From contig NZ_LZFO01000008.1 in NCBI RefSeq assembly GCF_001758365.1, forward strand, positions 1-64,000: a stretch of DNA of 64,000 nucleotides, in the 5' to 3' direction. The notes under the pieces are model-generated. The model saw only the letters and a list, made by a program, of their open reading frames with translations, ran no database searches and had not been told where the DNA came from. Of this stretch, positions 1 to 9,305 are shown piece by piece (within the stretch, counting starts at the first letter, position 1; each line of letters starts with the position of its first letter). Origin of the DNA: Clostridium acetireducens DSM 10703. Its GTDB lineage: Bacteria > Bacillota > Clostridia > Clostridiales > Clostridiaceae. The position numbers were made by a program, and so were the translations under genes.

Positions 1-79
1 AAGTTATCCACAGGTGCAATAGCACCTTAGCTTTGCTATTATCTTTTTCTGAACAAAATAGTTAATTATTAACAAAAAG

Positions 80-133
80 TAATGATTTTTAAATATAATT
101 GAGGAAGTTTAATTGTGCAATTTCCTCAATTAT
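80..133 (-). terminator. Possible terminator at the 3' end of bioA
   Basis: A 12-bp perfect stem (95-106 with 122-133) lies inside the last codons of bioA. On the minus strand it is followed by a moderately T-rich stretch. It is plausible as the end of the bioYDA transcript, but the T tract is interrupted, so this is an inference. Confidence 0.4.
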
Positions 134-1405
134 ATAAGGTGGTATAAAATAAAGTACATTGCCAATAGGTCTTAAAAGCAGTCCTTTTTTTAGGGCAATT
201 TTATATATTTCATAGCCTACTCTTTGTTCCCAAGGGAAATTTTCTTTAGTTTCTTTATTTTGTACAATCTCTATAGCAGTTATCATGCCTATACTTCGTA
301 CATCACCTATATAAGGGTTATTTTTTGATTTTTCTAAAACTTTTTCTTTTATTAATTTGCCTTTTTCTTTATTTTTTTCTAAAACTTTTTCTTCTTCAAA
401 TATTTTTAAACTTTCACAAGCTATAGCACAGGCCATAGCATTTCCTGCATAGGTATGACTATGAATAAATGCTTTTAACTCTGTATAATCTCCATAAAAG
501 GCATTGTAGATGTCTTCTGTAGCTAAAACTGCAGATAAAGGCATGTATCCTGCAGAAATACCTTTTGAAAGACACATTAAATCTGGGCTTATATTAGCGT
601 GATTACAGGCAAACATTTTTCCTGTTCTTCCAAAGCCCATGGCTATTTCGTCAGCTATAATATGAATATTGTAGTCATCACAAATTTTTCTTAATTTCTT
701 TAAATAAAAATGAGAGTATATTTTCATACCTGCAGCACCTTGAACCATAGGCTCAATAATAATTCCACAAATTTCTTTATGGTGTTTAAGTATTAAATTT
801 TCCATAGATTCAAAACACTCAGCATGGCAGTTTTCTCTACATTTTCCATAACTACACCTGTAGCAATCAGGACCTTCTGCTCTTAAAGTATTTAAAAGTA
901 GTGGATTGTATATTTTGCTATAAAGATCTAAATCTCCTACAGATAAAGCACCTAAAGTTTCACCATGATAAGCATTGGTTATAGAAGCAAAGCGAGTTTT
1001 AGAAGTATTGCCATTTTGTTGATGATATTGAAAGCTCATTTTTAAAGCAGTTTCTACAGCAGAAGAACCGTTATCAGCAAAGTATACTTTTTTTAATCTT
1101 TCTGGAGATATTTTTATAAGTTTCTCTGCTAATTCAATAGCAGGTTTATTAGAAAAATTAGCAAAAATAACATGTTCTATATTATTTACTTGATTCCATA
1201 TAGCTTTATTTATTCTTTTATTACTATGACCAAATAAATTTGCCCACCAAGAAGATATACAATCTATATATTTATTTCCTTCAACATCATAAATATAAAT
1301 ACCATCACCTTTTTCAATTACTATAGGAGGCAAATCCTCATAATCCTTCATTTGAGCACAAGGATGCCATATGTATTTTAAGTCTTTCTCTTGATATTGG
1401 TTCAT
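89..1405 (-). CDS. bioA: Adenosylmethionine-8-amino-7-oxononanoate aminotransferase
   Basis: Class III PLP-dependent aminotransferase that converts 7-keto-8-aminopelargonate to 7,8-diaminopelargonate using S-adenosylmethionine as amino donor. At 438 residues it has normal length. Visible marks are the N-terminal IWHPCAQMKDY segment typical of BioA, the cofactor-binding GSSAVETALKM region near residue 115, the IADEIAMGFGRTGK segment, and the PLP lysine at about residue 281 in LSKGISAGYMPLSAV. It is the last gene of a minus-strand bioY-bioD-bioA operon, starting 43 bp after bioD behind a GGAGG site. No bioF is present in the window, so the source of the keto substrate is not visible here. Confidence 0.95.
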   Translation of the reverse strand: MNQYQEKDLKYIWHPCAQMKDYEDLPPIVIEKGDGIYIYDVEGNKYIDCISSWWANLFGHSNKRINKAIWNQVNNIEHVIFANFSNKPAIELAEKLIKISPERLKKVYFADNGSSAVETALKMSFQYHQQNGNTSKTRFASITNAYHGETLGALSVGDLDLYSKIYNPLLLNTLRAEGPDCYRCSYGKCRENCHAECFESMENLILKHHKEICGIIIEPMVQGAAGMKIYSHFYLKKLRKICDDYNIHIIADEIAMGFGRTGKMFACNHANISPDLMCLSKGISAGYMPLSAVLATEDIYNAFYGDYTELKAFIHSHTYAGNAMACAIACESLKIFEEEKVLEKNKEKGKLIKEKVLEKSKNNPYIGDVRSIGMITAIEIVQNKETKENFPWEQRVGYEIYKIALKKGLLLRPIGNVLYFIPPYIIEEIAQLNFLNYI

Positions 1406-1448
1406 ATAAAAACCCTCCTAATTATTACTATATTTTACACTCCTGGGG

Positions 1449-2183
1449 TCATATTTTTTCCATTATTTCAATTAAACTTTCAGCTTGAAAAAGTTTTTTA
1501 GATACTTGTTTTAAAGATTCTTCCATTTTTTGGACACCAGGGGCGGTATCAATAAATGGAAGTGTTGCTATTATAGGAATGTTAGTAAGCTTTTTTATTA
1601 TATTTATATTGTCTTTTTCGTAGAATGTATTTTTAAAACTATTAAATATAATTCCTTTAATATTTATACCTAATTTTTTTATAAATTCTATAGTTAAAAG
1701 AGTGTGATTTATGGAACCTACTTTGGTAGTAGATACTAGTAGTACAGGTATATTTAATTCTTTTATAAGGTGATAAAGCATATATACTTTGTTTTCTTTT
1801 TCAATTAAGGGACAACAAATGCCACCACTGCCTTCTGCTACAATGTAGTCATATTTATTTTTTAAGCTATTAAATTTTTCTTTTATATGCTCTACATTAA
1901 TTTCTATATTTTCTATTTTTGAAGCTAAATGGGGTGATACAGCAGTTTTAAAAATATAAGCAGTGGTATTTTGGTAATCTTCTTTTAAATTGCTTAATGT
2001 ACTTACAAGTCTAGTGTCTTCTGGTACAATATTATTATTTTTATCTATTAAAGCTCCACTTAAAGCTGCCTTAAAGTAAGTGGCGTTATAGCCTTTAGAG
2101 CGAAGAACATGCATAATTCCTGCAGAAACTACAGTTTTTCCTACATCTGTATCTGTGCCAACTATATAAATTCCTTTAGTCAT
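1449..2183 (-). CDS. bioD: Dethiobiotin synthetase
   Basis: ATP-dependent carboxylase that closes the ureido ring to make dethiobiotin from diaminopelargonate and CO2; cytoplasmic. The 244-residue protein begins with the P-loop GTDTDVGKTVVSAG (residues 9-22). It also carries the EGSGGICCPL segment (about 116-125) that corresponds to the conserved EGAGG loop. Its start follows an AGGAGG-like site 56 bp after bioY, within the bioY-bioD-bioA operon. It acts between BioA and BioB. No anomalies seen. Confidence 0.93.
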   Translation of the reverse strand: MTKGIYIVGTDTDVGKTVVSAGIMHVLRSKGYNATYFKAALSGALIDKNNNIVPEDTRLVSTLSNLKEDYQNTTAYIFKTAVSPHLASKIENIEINVEHIKEKFNSLKNKYDYIVAEGSGGICCPLIEKENKVYMLYHLIKELNIPVLLVSTTKVGSINHTLLTIEFIKKLGINIKGIIFNSFKNTFYEKDNINIIKKLTNIPIIATLPFIDTAPGVQKMEESLKQVSKKLFQAESLIEIMEKI

Positions 2184-2239
2184 TTTAAAACCTCCTTGTA
2201 TTTAGTCATATCAGCCTATAAATAATATTTTAAATATTT

Positions 2240-2824
2240 TTATGCTTTTTTTACATTAGAATTAATTACAGGAGAAAATAAATTTTTTCTTATAACTGGT
2301 AGAGTTTTTACTGATATAAAAGCAATAGCAAAACTTAATAGTAAATCTCCAGCTACACAAACTATAAATCCATAAAATACTGCCCACCATAGTGTTTTGG
2401 CTTGTCCTAAATATAAATTAAATATTAAGTACAAATGAGTTACTCCAAATAAATAAACAAAAAATAACCCTGCTAATACGGAAAATAAAGCTTTTGAAAA
2501 TTTTATTTCACTGTGGCTTTCAGTAATCTTTCCTATAACAAAAGCTCCTACTATAAAACCTATTAAATATCCAAAAGTAGGTTGAAATATATAGGAAGGA
2601 CCTCCTCCCTGAGTAAATATAGGAATTCCTATAAGTCCTACTGATACATATATTATTTGAGATAATGCTCCTAATTTAGAACCTAATAATATGCCAGCAA
2701 AGGCACAAAACAGGAATTGAAGAGTAAAAGGTACATAAGGAATAGGTATTCTTATGAAACCTCCTACAGCAGTTAAAGCTGCAAAAAGTGAAACTAAAAT
2801 CATGTCTTTAGTGTTAAGATTCAT
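2240..2824 (-). CDS. bioY: Biotin ECF transporter substrate-binding component BioY
   Basis: Membrane S component that captures biotin and works with a shared ECF energizing module (not in this window). About 194 residues with six hydrophobic segments. The conserved stretch from GFIRIPIPYVPFTLQFLF through PSYIFQPTFGYLIGF is typical of BioY. The start is ATG at 2824, placed 5-8 bases after an AAAGGAG site. A longer reading to 2872 would run through the operator and is rejected. First gene of the bioY-bioD-bioA operon, downstream of a BirA-type operator, so probably repressed when biotin is plentiful. Confidence 0.93.
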   Translation of the reverse strand: MNLNTKDMILVSLFAALTAVGGFIRIPIPYVPFTLQFLFCAFAGILLGSKLGALSQIIYVSVGLIGIPIFTQGGGPSYIFQPTFGYLIGFIVGAFVIGKITESHSEIKFSKALFSVLAGLFFVYLFGVTHLYLIFNLYLGQAKTLWWAVFYGFIVCVAGDLLLSFAIAFISVKTLPVIRKNLFSPVINSNVKKA

Positions 2825-2840
2825 TTTACACACTCCTTTA

Positions 2841-2872
2841 TTGTTATCTAGTAATTCTAAATTGGTTAACAA
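2841..2872 (-). promoter_or_regulatory. BirA-type biotin operator
   Basis: Half-sites TTGTTATCT (2841-2849) and GGTTAACAA (2864-2872) are separated by 14 bp. This fits the Gram-positive BirA pattern (TTGTTAACC, 14-16 bp, GGTTAACAA) with two or three changes in the left half. It lies between a minus-strand TATTAT-like -10 and the bioY ribosome-binding site, where bound BirA-biotin would block bioYDA. It may also affect the divergent bioB promoter. Confidence 0.75.
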
Positions 2873-2956
2873 TGAAAGTGTATAATAAATATAATTAATA
2901 ATCTTTATTATAATCTATAATTATTAATTATATTTATTAAGTGTGGGGGAATAAAA

Positions 2957-3925
2957 ATGAATATTATTAACCAATTAGAAAATAAAATTTATAAAAATGA
3001 AAACATAAACTTACAAGAATATTTAAATCTTTCTAAAGTAGATAATTTAAAAGAATTATGTAAAGCTTCTAATAGAATATGCAAAAAATACAATAATACA
3101 AAAATAGATTTATGCTCCATAATGAATGCCAAATGTGGTGCTTGCTCAGAAGATTGCAAATACTGTGCTCAATCTAGTTTCTATAATACTTCTATAAAAA
3201 GTCATAGTTTAGTTTCAAAAGAAGATGCATTGAAATTAGCTAAAGAAAATGAAAAATTAGGAATAAATAGATTTTCATTAGTTACTAGTGGAGCAGCTTT
3301 AAAAGGAGAAGACTTTGAAAATATATTAGAAGTATTTAAATATTTAAAACAAAACTCTAACATAAAATTATGTGCTTCTTTAGGCATAATATCCTACGAA
3401 CAACTTGTAAAGCTAAAGGAAGCAGGTGTTACAAGATATCACCATAACTTAGAAACTAGTAGAGATAATTTTTCAAATATTTGTACCACTCATACTTATG
3501 AACATAGAATACAAACTATTTTAAAAGCACAAAAAGCAGGTATTCAAGTTTGTTCTGGTGGAATAATAGGCATGGGAGAAACTATGGAACATAGAATTAA
3601 AATGGCTTTAGATTTAAAAAAATTACAAATTAAATCCATACCTATAAATGTGTTAACACCTATTAAAGGCACACCTTTAGAAAATACACCTAAATTGAGT
3701 TATGAAGAAATTTTAAGAACTATAGCTATATTTAGATTTATAAATCCAAAAGCATTTATTAGATTTGCAGGAGGTAGATTAAACATGGAAGATAAAGGTG
3801 AAAGAGGATTTTTATCAGGAATAAATGGAGCTATAAGCGGAAACTACTTAACTACAAATGGCAATGGAGCAAAAGATGACGTAAAAATGATAAATAAGCT
3901 AGGACTTAAATTAATCCATAATTGA
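2957..3925 (+). CDS. bioB: Biotin synthase
   Basis: Radical-SAM enzyme that inserts sulfur into dethiobiotin. The 322-residue protein has the cluster motif C63-x3-C67-x2-C70, the following YCAQSS, and the C-terminal RFAGGR segment that supplies the arginine of the second iron-sulfur cluster. Transcribed divergently from bioYDA, so the operator between them may control both directions. The stop codon (3923-3925) directly abuts the large family A palindrome at 3927-4356. bioC, bioF and bioW are absent from the window, so the pathway here covers only the last three steps plus import. Confidence 0.95.
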   Translation: MNIINQLENKIYKNENINLQEYLNLSKVDNLKELCKASNRICKKYNNTKIDLCSIMNAKCGACSEDCKYCAQSSFYNTSIKSHSLVSKEDALKLAKENEKLGINRFSLVTSGAALKGEDFENILEVFKYLKQNSNIKLCASLGIISYEQLVKLKEAGVTRYHHNLETSRDNFSNICTTHTYEHRIQTILKAQKAGIQVCSGGIIGMGETMEHRIKMALDLKKLQIKSIPINVLTPIKGTPLENTPKLSYEEILRTIAIFRFINPKAFIRFAGGRLNMEDKGERGFLSGINGAISGNYLTTNGNGAKDDVKMINKLGLKLIHN

Positions 3926-3926
3926 G

Positions 3927-4356
3927 ATAATTTCAGAAAAAAAGAATTAAAAATAATCTATATAAAAATGGGGACGGTTAACAAATAATTATAGTGTAAT
4001 ATAGCTACAAAAATGGGGACGGTTAATAAATAATTATGAAAATAGCAATGCAGTAAAATGTTTTAGCACTTAAAGTGAATTTCACTCTTAAATTCTGTAC
4101 TTTTAAAAAACTATTTTACTAAACTTTTCAAACTCGCTTTGCTCAAACAGTGAAAAGTTCTTTACGTAAAATAGTTTTTTAAAAGTAAGAAATTTATAGA
4201 GTTTATTCAATACAGTGCTAAAACATTTTACTGCATTGCTATTTTCATAATTATTTATTAACCGTCCCCATTTTTGTAGCTATATTACACTATAATTATT
4301 TGTTAACCGTCCCCATTTTTATATAGATTATTTTTAATTCTTTTTTCTGAAATTAT
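3927..4356. repeat. Nested family A palindrome, copy A1
   Basis: A 430-bp nearly perfect inverted repeat between bioB and the RND adaptor gene. From outside in: AT-rich outer arms (ATAATTTCAGA...), then GGGGACGGTTAACAAAT, then a locus-specific spacer, then a second GGGGACGGTTAATAAAT, then inner arms leading to a core shared with copies A2 and A4. Each layer has its complement on the other side. The outer arms resemble the outer arms of family B copies. It fills most of the 580-bp gap; the rest holds only the promoter region of the efflux genes. Confidence 0.9.
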
Positions 4357-4505
4357 ACTACCACTAACTTAAGTTTATATTAATTTTACTAAAAGTTACT
4401 ATGAAATATGTATGAAATGCTATATAATATTATTGTTTATAGTTAATTTGTAAAATTGATTTATATTTAAATGAACCATGTTCTAAAAATAAGGAGGGGT
4501 AATTA

Positions 4506-5750
4506 ATGAAAAGAAGTACTTTAGCTAAAGTACTAGTTATGCTTATGGTGTTTAGTATATTTACTGTAGGTTGTGGAAAAAAAGAAGAAAAACAGGAAGA
4601 ATCCTATACACCTGTAGAAGTAAGCACAGCTAAAAAAGATGAAATTTACAATTATACTGTATTAACGGGAAAGGTGGAGGCAGATAAAGATGTTCAAATA
4701 GCACCTAAAACTCCTGGAAAAGTAGAAAGTGTAAATGTAAAAGTAGGAGATAAAGTAAAAGCAGGTACTGTACTTTTTACTTTAGATAAAAGTGATTTGC
4801 AAAAATCTTTAGATATGGCAAAGTCAGGAATAAACCAAGCTAGAGCAGGATTAGATAGTGCTAGAGGTGGAGTGAATACAGCAAAAGCAGCTTATGATGC
4901 AGCTAAGGCTAACTACAACTCCAATTATGAAAAAATACAAAATGCAAAAGTAAATCTTAAAAGAATGGAAGAGCTATATAAGGAAGGAATAATTTCTAAA
5001 GCAGATTTAGAAAAAGCACAATTGGCAGCTTCTGATAGCAATGTAGATGCATTAAAAGCACAACTAAATCAAGCTGAAGCTGCTTATAATCAGTCTCAAT
5101 CTGGCATAGGAAATGCTCAAGCTGCTTATGAAAAGGCAGAAGTAGGATACAGACAAGCTCAAGATGTTTTAAAAGATGCTTCAGTAACTTCTCCTATAGA
5201 TGGAATAGTGGCTAGTGTTAATGTGGAAAAGGGTGAAATGGCTTCTAATATGCAACCTTCTATTACTGTAGTAGGTGTAGACAAGCTATATATAAAAGTA
5301 GATGTAAGTGAAAATTTAGTAACAAAATTAAATAAAGGTGATAGTGTTAAAATAGAAGTACCTTCTTTAGAAGATAAAAAAGCAGAATGTAAAATAGATA
5401 GCATAAGCCCTGCAGCAGATGAAAAAACTCAACTTTATTCTGTAAAGATAGCTGTAGGAAAAATAGATGGACTTAAATCTGGAATGTTTGCAAAAGTAAA
5501 ATTTAAAACAGATATAAAGAAAGATGTTATAGTAGTAAAAAGTGAATCCATAATACAAAGGGATGATAAAAATATAGTTTATATATCTAAAGGAAAAAAA
5601 GCTCATGAAGTTAAAGTAGAATTAGGATTAGATAATGGAGATTATGTAGAAATAAAAAGTGGATTAAATCAAGGAGATAGAGTAGTAACAAAGGGACAGG
5701 ACTATTTGCAAAATGGCACTACTGTAAAAGAGGTTAGGAGTGATAATTAG
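4506..5750 (+). CDS. RND efflux adaptor (membrane fusion) lipoprotein
   Basis: HlyD/AcrA-type adaptor of 414 residues that connects the RND pump to the cell surface. The N-terminus is a lipoprotein signal with lipobox VGCG (cysteine at 23) followed by a charged linker. A biotinyl-lipoyl-like segment (APKTPGKVESVNVKVGDKV, about 68-86) precedes a long alanine-rich coiled-coil hairpin (about 100-215). The second lipoyl half (SPIDGIVASVNVEKGEMA) and beta-barrel segments follow. It starts after AAGGAGGGG. Its stop overlaps the GTG start of the pump gene by one base, so the two are co-translated. As a Gram-positive system it needs no outer-membrane channel. Confidence 0.9.
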   Translation: MKRSTLAKVLVMLMVFSIFTVGCGKKEEKQEESYTPVEVSTAKKDEIYNYTVLTGKVEADKDVQIAPKTPGKVESVNVKVGDKVKAGTVLFTLDKSDLQKSLDMAKSGINQARAGLDSARGGVNTAKAAYDAAKANYNSNYEKIQNAKVNLKRMEELYKEGIISKADLEKAQLAASDSNVDALKAQLNQAEAAYNQSQSGIGNAQAAYEKAEVGYRQAQDVLKDASVTSPIDGIVASVNVEKGEMASNMQPSITVVGVDKLYIKVDVSENLVTKLNKGDSVKIEVPSLEDKKAECKIDSISPAADEKTQLYSVKIAVGKIDGLKSGMFAKVKFKTDIKKDVIVVKSESIIQRDDKNIVYISKGKKAHEVKVELGLDNGDYVEIKSGLNQGDRVVTKGQDYLQNGTTVKEVRSDN

Positions 5751-8700
5751 TGAATATAGCTAAGTTTTCAGTTAAAAAACCTGTAACTATTTTAATGATA
5801 ATACTTATGATTTTAACTTTAGGAACAGTTTCACTACTAAAAATACCTATAGACTTATATCCTAAAATTGAAGTGCCAGTAGCTATAGTATCTACATCTT
5901 ATGCCAATGTAGGACCAGAAGAAGTAGAAAAACTAATAACTAAACCTCTAGAACAGTCCTTAGCTACTGTAGAAGATATAAAAGAAATAAATTCTATTAG
6001 TAAGGAAGGTAATTCTGTAATTATAGTGCAGTTTAATTTTGGCACAGATATGAATTTTGCTACACTTAGAATGAGAGAAAAAGTTGACATGATAAAGGGA
6101 TTTTTGCCTAAAGATGCAAAGGACCCTATGGTTTTAAAAATAGACCCTAATGCTCAACCTATAATGTATTTATCCTTAACCAATGGAAAAGACTTATCCA
6201 CTATGCAAAGCACAGCTGACAATATAGTAAAAAACAGACTAGAAGGATTAAAAGGAATAGCTTCTGTAAATGTATCTGGTGGATATGAAAACGAAATAAG
6301 TGTAAAAGTAAATCAACAAAAATTAGAAGGATATAATTTAAGTATAGATTATATATCTAAAATATTATCAGCAGAAAACTTAAATTTACCTGCAGGTAAA
6401 GTAAAAAAAGGCAACCAAGAATTGCTTTTAAGAACTGTAGGAGAGTTTAAAAACATAGATGAAGTTAAAAATTTACCTATACCTTTAAAATCAGGAGGAA
6501 CTGTTTATTTAAAAGATATAGCTCAGGTAGAACTTACCCACAAAGATATAAACTCTATATCTAAAACCAATGGTAAAAGGTGTATAAATATTGCTATACA
6601 AAAGCAATCCGATGCCAACACCATTGAAGCAGCTAAAAGAGTTAAAAAAGAATTAGATAATCTAAAAAAAGATTATCCTAATATTAATTTTGAAATAGGT
6701 TTTGACTCATCAGAATACATAGAGAAATCTATAAACAATGTAAGCAAAAGTGCCATAGAAGGTGCTATTTTAGCTATACTTATTTTATTTGTATTCTTAA
6801 GAAATATAAGAAGTACTTTTATAATAGGAACTTCTATTCCTATATCTATAATAGCAACTTTTATACTATTGTATTTTAATAATATTTCTATTAACTTAAT
6901 GACTCTTGGAGGACTTTCACTAGGTGTAGGAATGCTGGTGGATAACTCTATAGTAGTATTGGAAAATATATATAGATTTAGGCAAGAAGGAAATTCTAGA
7001 GAAGATGCTTCTATAAAAGGAAGTACAGAAGTTACCACAGCAGTTATAGCCTCCACATTAACTACTATAGCTGTATTTTTACCTATAGTTTTTGTTAAAG
7101 GCATAACAGGCACTATATTTAAAGAATTATCTTTAACAGTAACTTTTTCATTAGTAGCTTCATTAGCTATTGCCCTTACTCTTATACCTATGCTGTCTTC
7201 TAAGTTTTTAAAGATGGAAGTAAAAGATTATAGTGGCACTAAATTTGAATTTTTAAATAAAATTTATAAAGTATTCGATAATGCTTTTGAAAAATTAAAT
7301 TTAAAATACAAAAACTTACTTAAAAAAGCTTTAAGTAGGAGAAGAGCTACTGTACTTATAGCAGTAGGTATATTTGTATTAAGTACTGTTTCTTTATTTA
7401 CAGTAGGAGCAGAATTTTTTCCTAAATCCGATGAAGGACAATTTTCTATATCCATAGAATTACCAGAAGGCTCTAAAGTAAAGGATACAGATAATATTGT
7501 GTCAAAGGTAAATGATAAAATTAAAGGAATAAAAGAAGTTAAATCTGTATTTTCTTATGCAGGAAATTCATCTTATAGTTTTTCAAATAGCGGAGAAAAC
7601 ATAGCTAGTATGAATGTAATGTTAGTTCCAATTAGAGAAAGAAAAAGAAGTACTTCTGATGTAATGGATGAATTAACAAAAAAAGTAAAGGACATTCCAG
7701 GAGCAAAAATAGAATTTACTGGAAGTCAAGTTAGTTTTGGTGGTTCATCTTCACCTATTGATATAAAAATAAAAGGAGATGACTTAGAAACTTTAAAGAA
7801 ACTAGGAAATGAAGTTAAAAAAATAGTTGAAAATGTAAAAGGCACAAGACAAGTAAAATCCAGCTTAACAGATGGAAAACCAGAACTTCAAATAAGATTA
7901 AATAGAGAAAGTGCCTCTCAATATGGAATTACAGCAGCACAAGTTTCATCTCAAGTAAAATCTTTAATAGAAGGAAATGTAGCTACTAAATACAGACTTC
8001 AAGGAGATGAAATAGATGTAAATATAAAAGGAGAAGATACTTATAGTGAAAGTTTATCAAATTTAAAACAGGCATTTATAGAAAATACTATGGGAATAAA
8101 AGTGCCACTTTCTTTAATAGCAGATATAAATATTAAATCTGGTATTTCCGGAATAAACAGAGAAGACCAAAAGAGAGTTTTAGATATTACCAGTGAAATA
8201 TACGGAAGAGACTTAAAGAGTGTACAAAAGGATATTCAAAGTAAAATAAAATATTTAGAAAAACAAAAGGGATACAGCATAGAAATGGGTGGACAAAGCC
8301 AAGATATGATGGAAGCCTTCACAGATTTGGCATTAGCATTAATACTAGCAGTACTATTAGTTTACATGGTACTAGCTTCCCAATTTGAATCTCTTTTAAA
8401 TCCATTTATTATAATGTTTTCTGTTCCACTAGCTTTGGCAGGAGGCTCTTTAGGATTATTTATAACAAGAAGACCTTTATGTGTACCAGCTATAATAGGA
8501 TTTATAATATTAGCAGGTATAGTAGTTAACAATGCTATAGTTTTAATTGACTATATAAATACTAGAAGAAAAACTGGAGAAAATAGAGAAGAAGCTATAT
8601 TAAATGCAGGTCCTATAAGGCTTAGACCAATACTTATGACAACTTTAACTACAGTTTTAGGACTTGTGCCTATGGCTTTAGGTATAGGAGACGGAGCAGA

Positions 8701-8851
8701 AACACAAGCACCTATGGCTACAGTAGTTATAGGAGGACTTTTACTATCTACACTACTTACACTAGTGTTTATACCAGTAGTTTATACTATATTTGATGAT
8801 TTTGCTTCAAAGGTAAAATCCAAAAGAGCAATTAGAAAAATGCACAAATAA
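5750..8851 (+). CDS. RND-family efflux permease (HAE1/SwrC type)
   Basis: Proton-driven multidrug or lipid exporter of 1033 residues, normal for AcrB/SwrC-like proteins. It has the N-terminal helix SVKKPVTILMIILMI, two large extracytoplasmic loops and two bundles of transmembrane helices. In the fourth helix GVGMLVDNSIVVLENIYR keeps the first proton-relay aspartate, and the second AcrB aspartate is asparagine, as in Gram-positive SwrC-like pumps. GIVVNNAIVLIDY is the counterpart in the second half. Starts at GTG 5750. The substrate cannot be told from sequence. Confidence 0.92.
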   Translation: MNIAKFSVKKPVTILMIILMILTLGTVSLLKIPIDLYPKIEVPVAIVSTSYANVGPEEVEKLITKPLEQSLATVEDIKEINSISKEGNSVIIVQFNFGTDMNFATLRMREKVDMIKGFLPKDAKDPMVLKIDPNAQPIMYLSLTNGKDLSTMQSTADNIVKNRLEGLKGIASVNVSGGYENEISVKVNQQKLEGYNLSIDYISKILSAENLNLPAGKVKKGNQELLLRTVGEFKNIDEVKNLPIPLKSGGTVYLKDIAQVELTHKDINSISKTNGKRCINIAIQKQSDANTIEAAKRVKKELDNLKKDYPNINFEIGFDSSEYIEKSINNVSKSAIEGAILAILILFVFLRNIRSTFIIGTSIPISIIATFILLYFNNISINLMTLGGLSLGVGMLVDNSIVVLENIYRFRQEGNSREDASIKGSTEVTTAVIASTLTTIAVFLPIVFVKGITGTIFKELSLTVTFSLVASLAIALTLIPMLSSKFLKMEVKDYSGTKFEFLNKIYKVFDNAFEKLNLKYKNLLKKALSRRRATVLIAVGIFVLSTVSLFTVGAEFFPKSDEGQFSISIELPEGSKVKDTDNIVSKVNDKIKGIKEVKSVFSYAGNSSYSFSNSGENIASMNVMLVPIRERKRSTSDVMDELTKKVKDIPGAKIEFTGSQVSFGGSSSPIDIKIKGDDLETLKKLGNEVKKIVENVKGTRQVKSSLTDGKPELQIRLNRESASQYGITAAQVSSQVKSLIEGNVATKYRLQGDEIDVNIKGEDTYSESLSNLKQAFIENTMGIKVPLSLIADINIKSGISGINREDQKRVLDITSEIYGRDLKSVQKDIQSKIKYLEKQKGYSIEMGGQSQDMMEAFTDLALALILAVLLVYMVLASQFESLLNPFIIMFSVPLALAGGSLGLFITRRPLCVPAIIGFIILAGIVVNNAIVLIDYINTRRKTGENREEAILNAGPIRLRPILMTTLTTVLGLVPMALGIGDGAETQAPMATVVIGGLLLSTLLTLVFIPVVYTIFDDFASKVKSKRAIRKMHK

Positions 8852-8862
8852 GTGGTAATGTG

Positions 8863-8885
8863 AAAAATTGCTGTGCAATTTTTTT
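8863..8885 (+). terminator. Intrinsic terminator after RND genes
   Basis: Stem AAAAATTGC / GCAATTTTT with a TGT loop and a trailing T run lies 12 bp after the pump's stop codon. Confidence 0.7.
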
Positions 8886-8965
8886 AGTTGAGAGTTAATA
8901 TTTAAAAGTTAAGAGTTGTGGAGAATTTTTCTTCATTGGCATTACGAAAAATTTTTTATTTTGTT
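8886..8965. repeat. Heptamer-type repeat, family C copy 1
   Basis: AGTTGAGAGTTAATA and AAGTTAAGAGTTGTGGAGAA are followed by a CATTACGAAAAATTTT tail. The same composite (GTTGAGA-like heptamers, then GTTGTGGAnAATTTTTCT, then CATTACGAAAAATTTT) recurs at 17862-17960, and a palindromic form is at 12276-12354. No coding potential seen. The remaining bases to 9120 show no clear gene. Confidence 0.7.
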
Positions 8966-9120
8966 AGTTAGAGTGAATAATTTAAATAATCTGGGATAAA
9001 ATAAAGTTGAGGATGAGTAGCAAATAAAAAAGCTATGTCACTCCTATGAGATAAAGCCTTTTAAATAATAAAGCTGGTACAGCTAAGTTTTATCAATGTA
9101 TTCTTTCTCCCTTTTACACT

Positions 9121-9153
9121 AAAAAGCATCTGGCAATATGTCAGATGCTTTTT
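9121..9153 (+). terminator. Intrinsic terminator-like hairpin
   Basis: A 12-bp stem AAAAAGCATCTG / CAGATGCTTTTT (9121-9132, 9142-9153) with T-rich 3' side. There is no gene directly upstream, so it may be a second terminator for the RND operon or end a short untranslated RNA from the 8.97-9.12 kb gap. Confidence 0.65.
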
Positions 9154-9179
9154 GTATGTAAAAAAATTGTATAAAGTAG

Positions 9180-9208
9180 TTGAAAAGAATAGAATACTAT
9201 GGTAAAAT
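9180..9208 (+). promoter_or_regulatory. Sigma-A-type promoter of the pan operon
   Basis: TTGAAA (9180-9185) and TAAAAT (9203-9208) are separated by 17 bp. This predicts a start near 9215 and a leader of about 115 nt before panG. Confidence 0.6.
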
Positions 9209-9269
9209 TTTAACAATGGGTAGTATCAGAAATGAACTGCACCAGTTTGTATTTGTGTGTTTTTTTTAT

Positions 9270-9305
9270 TCTGCTCATATTAGAAATAAATGAGACAGAT
9301 TTTTT
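9270..9305 (+). terminator. Attenuator-like terminator in the pan leader
   Basis: TCTGCTCAT (9270-9278) pairs with ATGAGACAGA (9290-9299) with one bulge, followed by six T (9300-9305). It lies between the promoter and panG, where a terminator would be expected to control read-through. A small AACTG-cac-CAGTT hairpin precedes it. No known riboswitch was recognised. Confidence 0.5.

Noticed and set aside
4-12. TTATCCACA, a perfect DnaA box
   Set aside because: Single isolated 9-mer with no neighbouring boxes, AT-rich unwinding region or dnaA/dnaN genes. Not evidence of an origin.
1440-1455. CTGGGGTCATA near bioD resembling the end of palindrome D
   Set aside because: Only about seven shared bases and no complementary arm.
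3970-4290. GGTTAACAA within family A repeats is identical to the right half of a BirA operator
   Set aside because: No partner half-site 14-16 bp away, and the sequence recurs at loci unrelated to biotin. Coincidence of the repeat sequence.
6673-7113. 146-codon minus-strand frame within the RND pump
   Set aside because: Antisense shadow of conserved transmembrane coding sequence.
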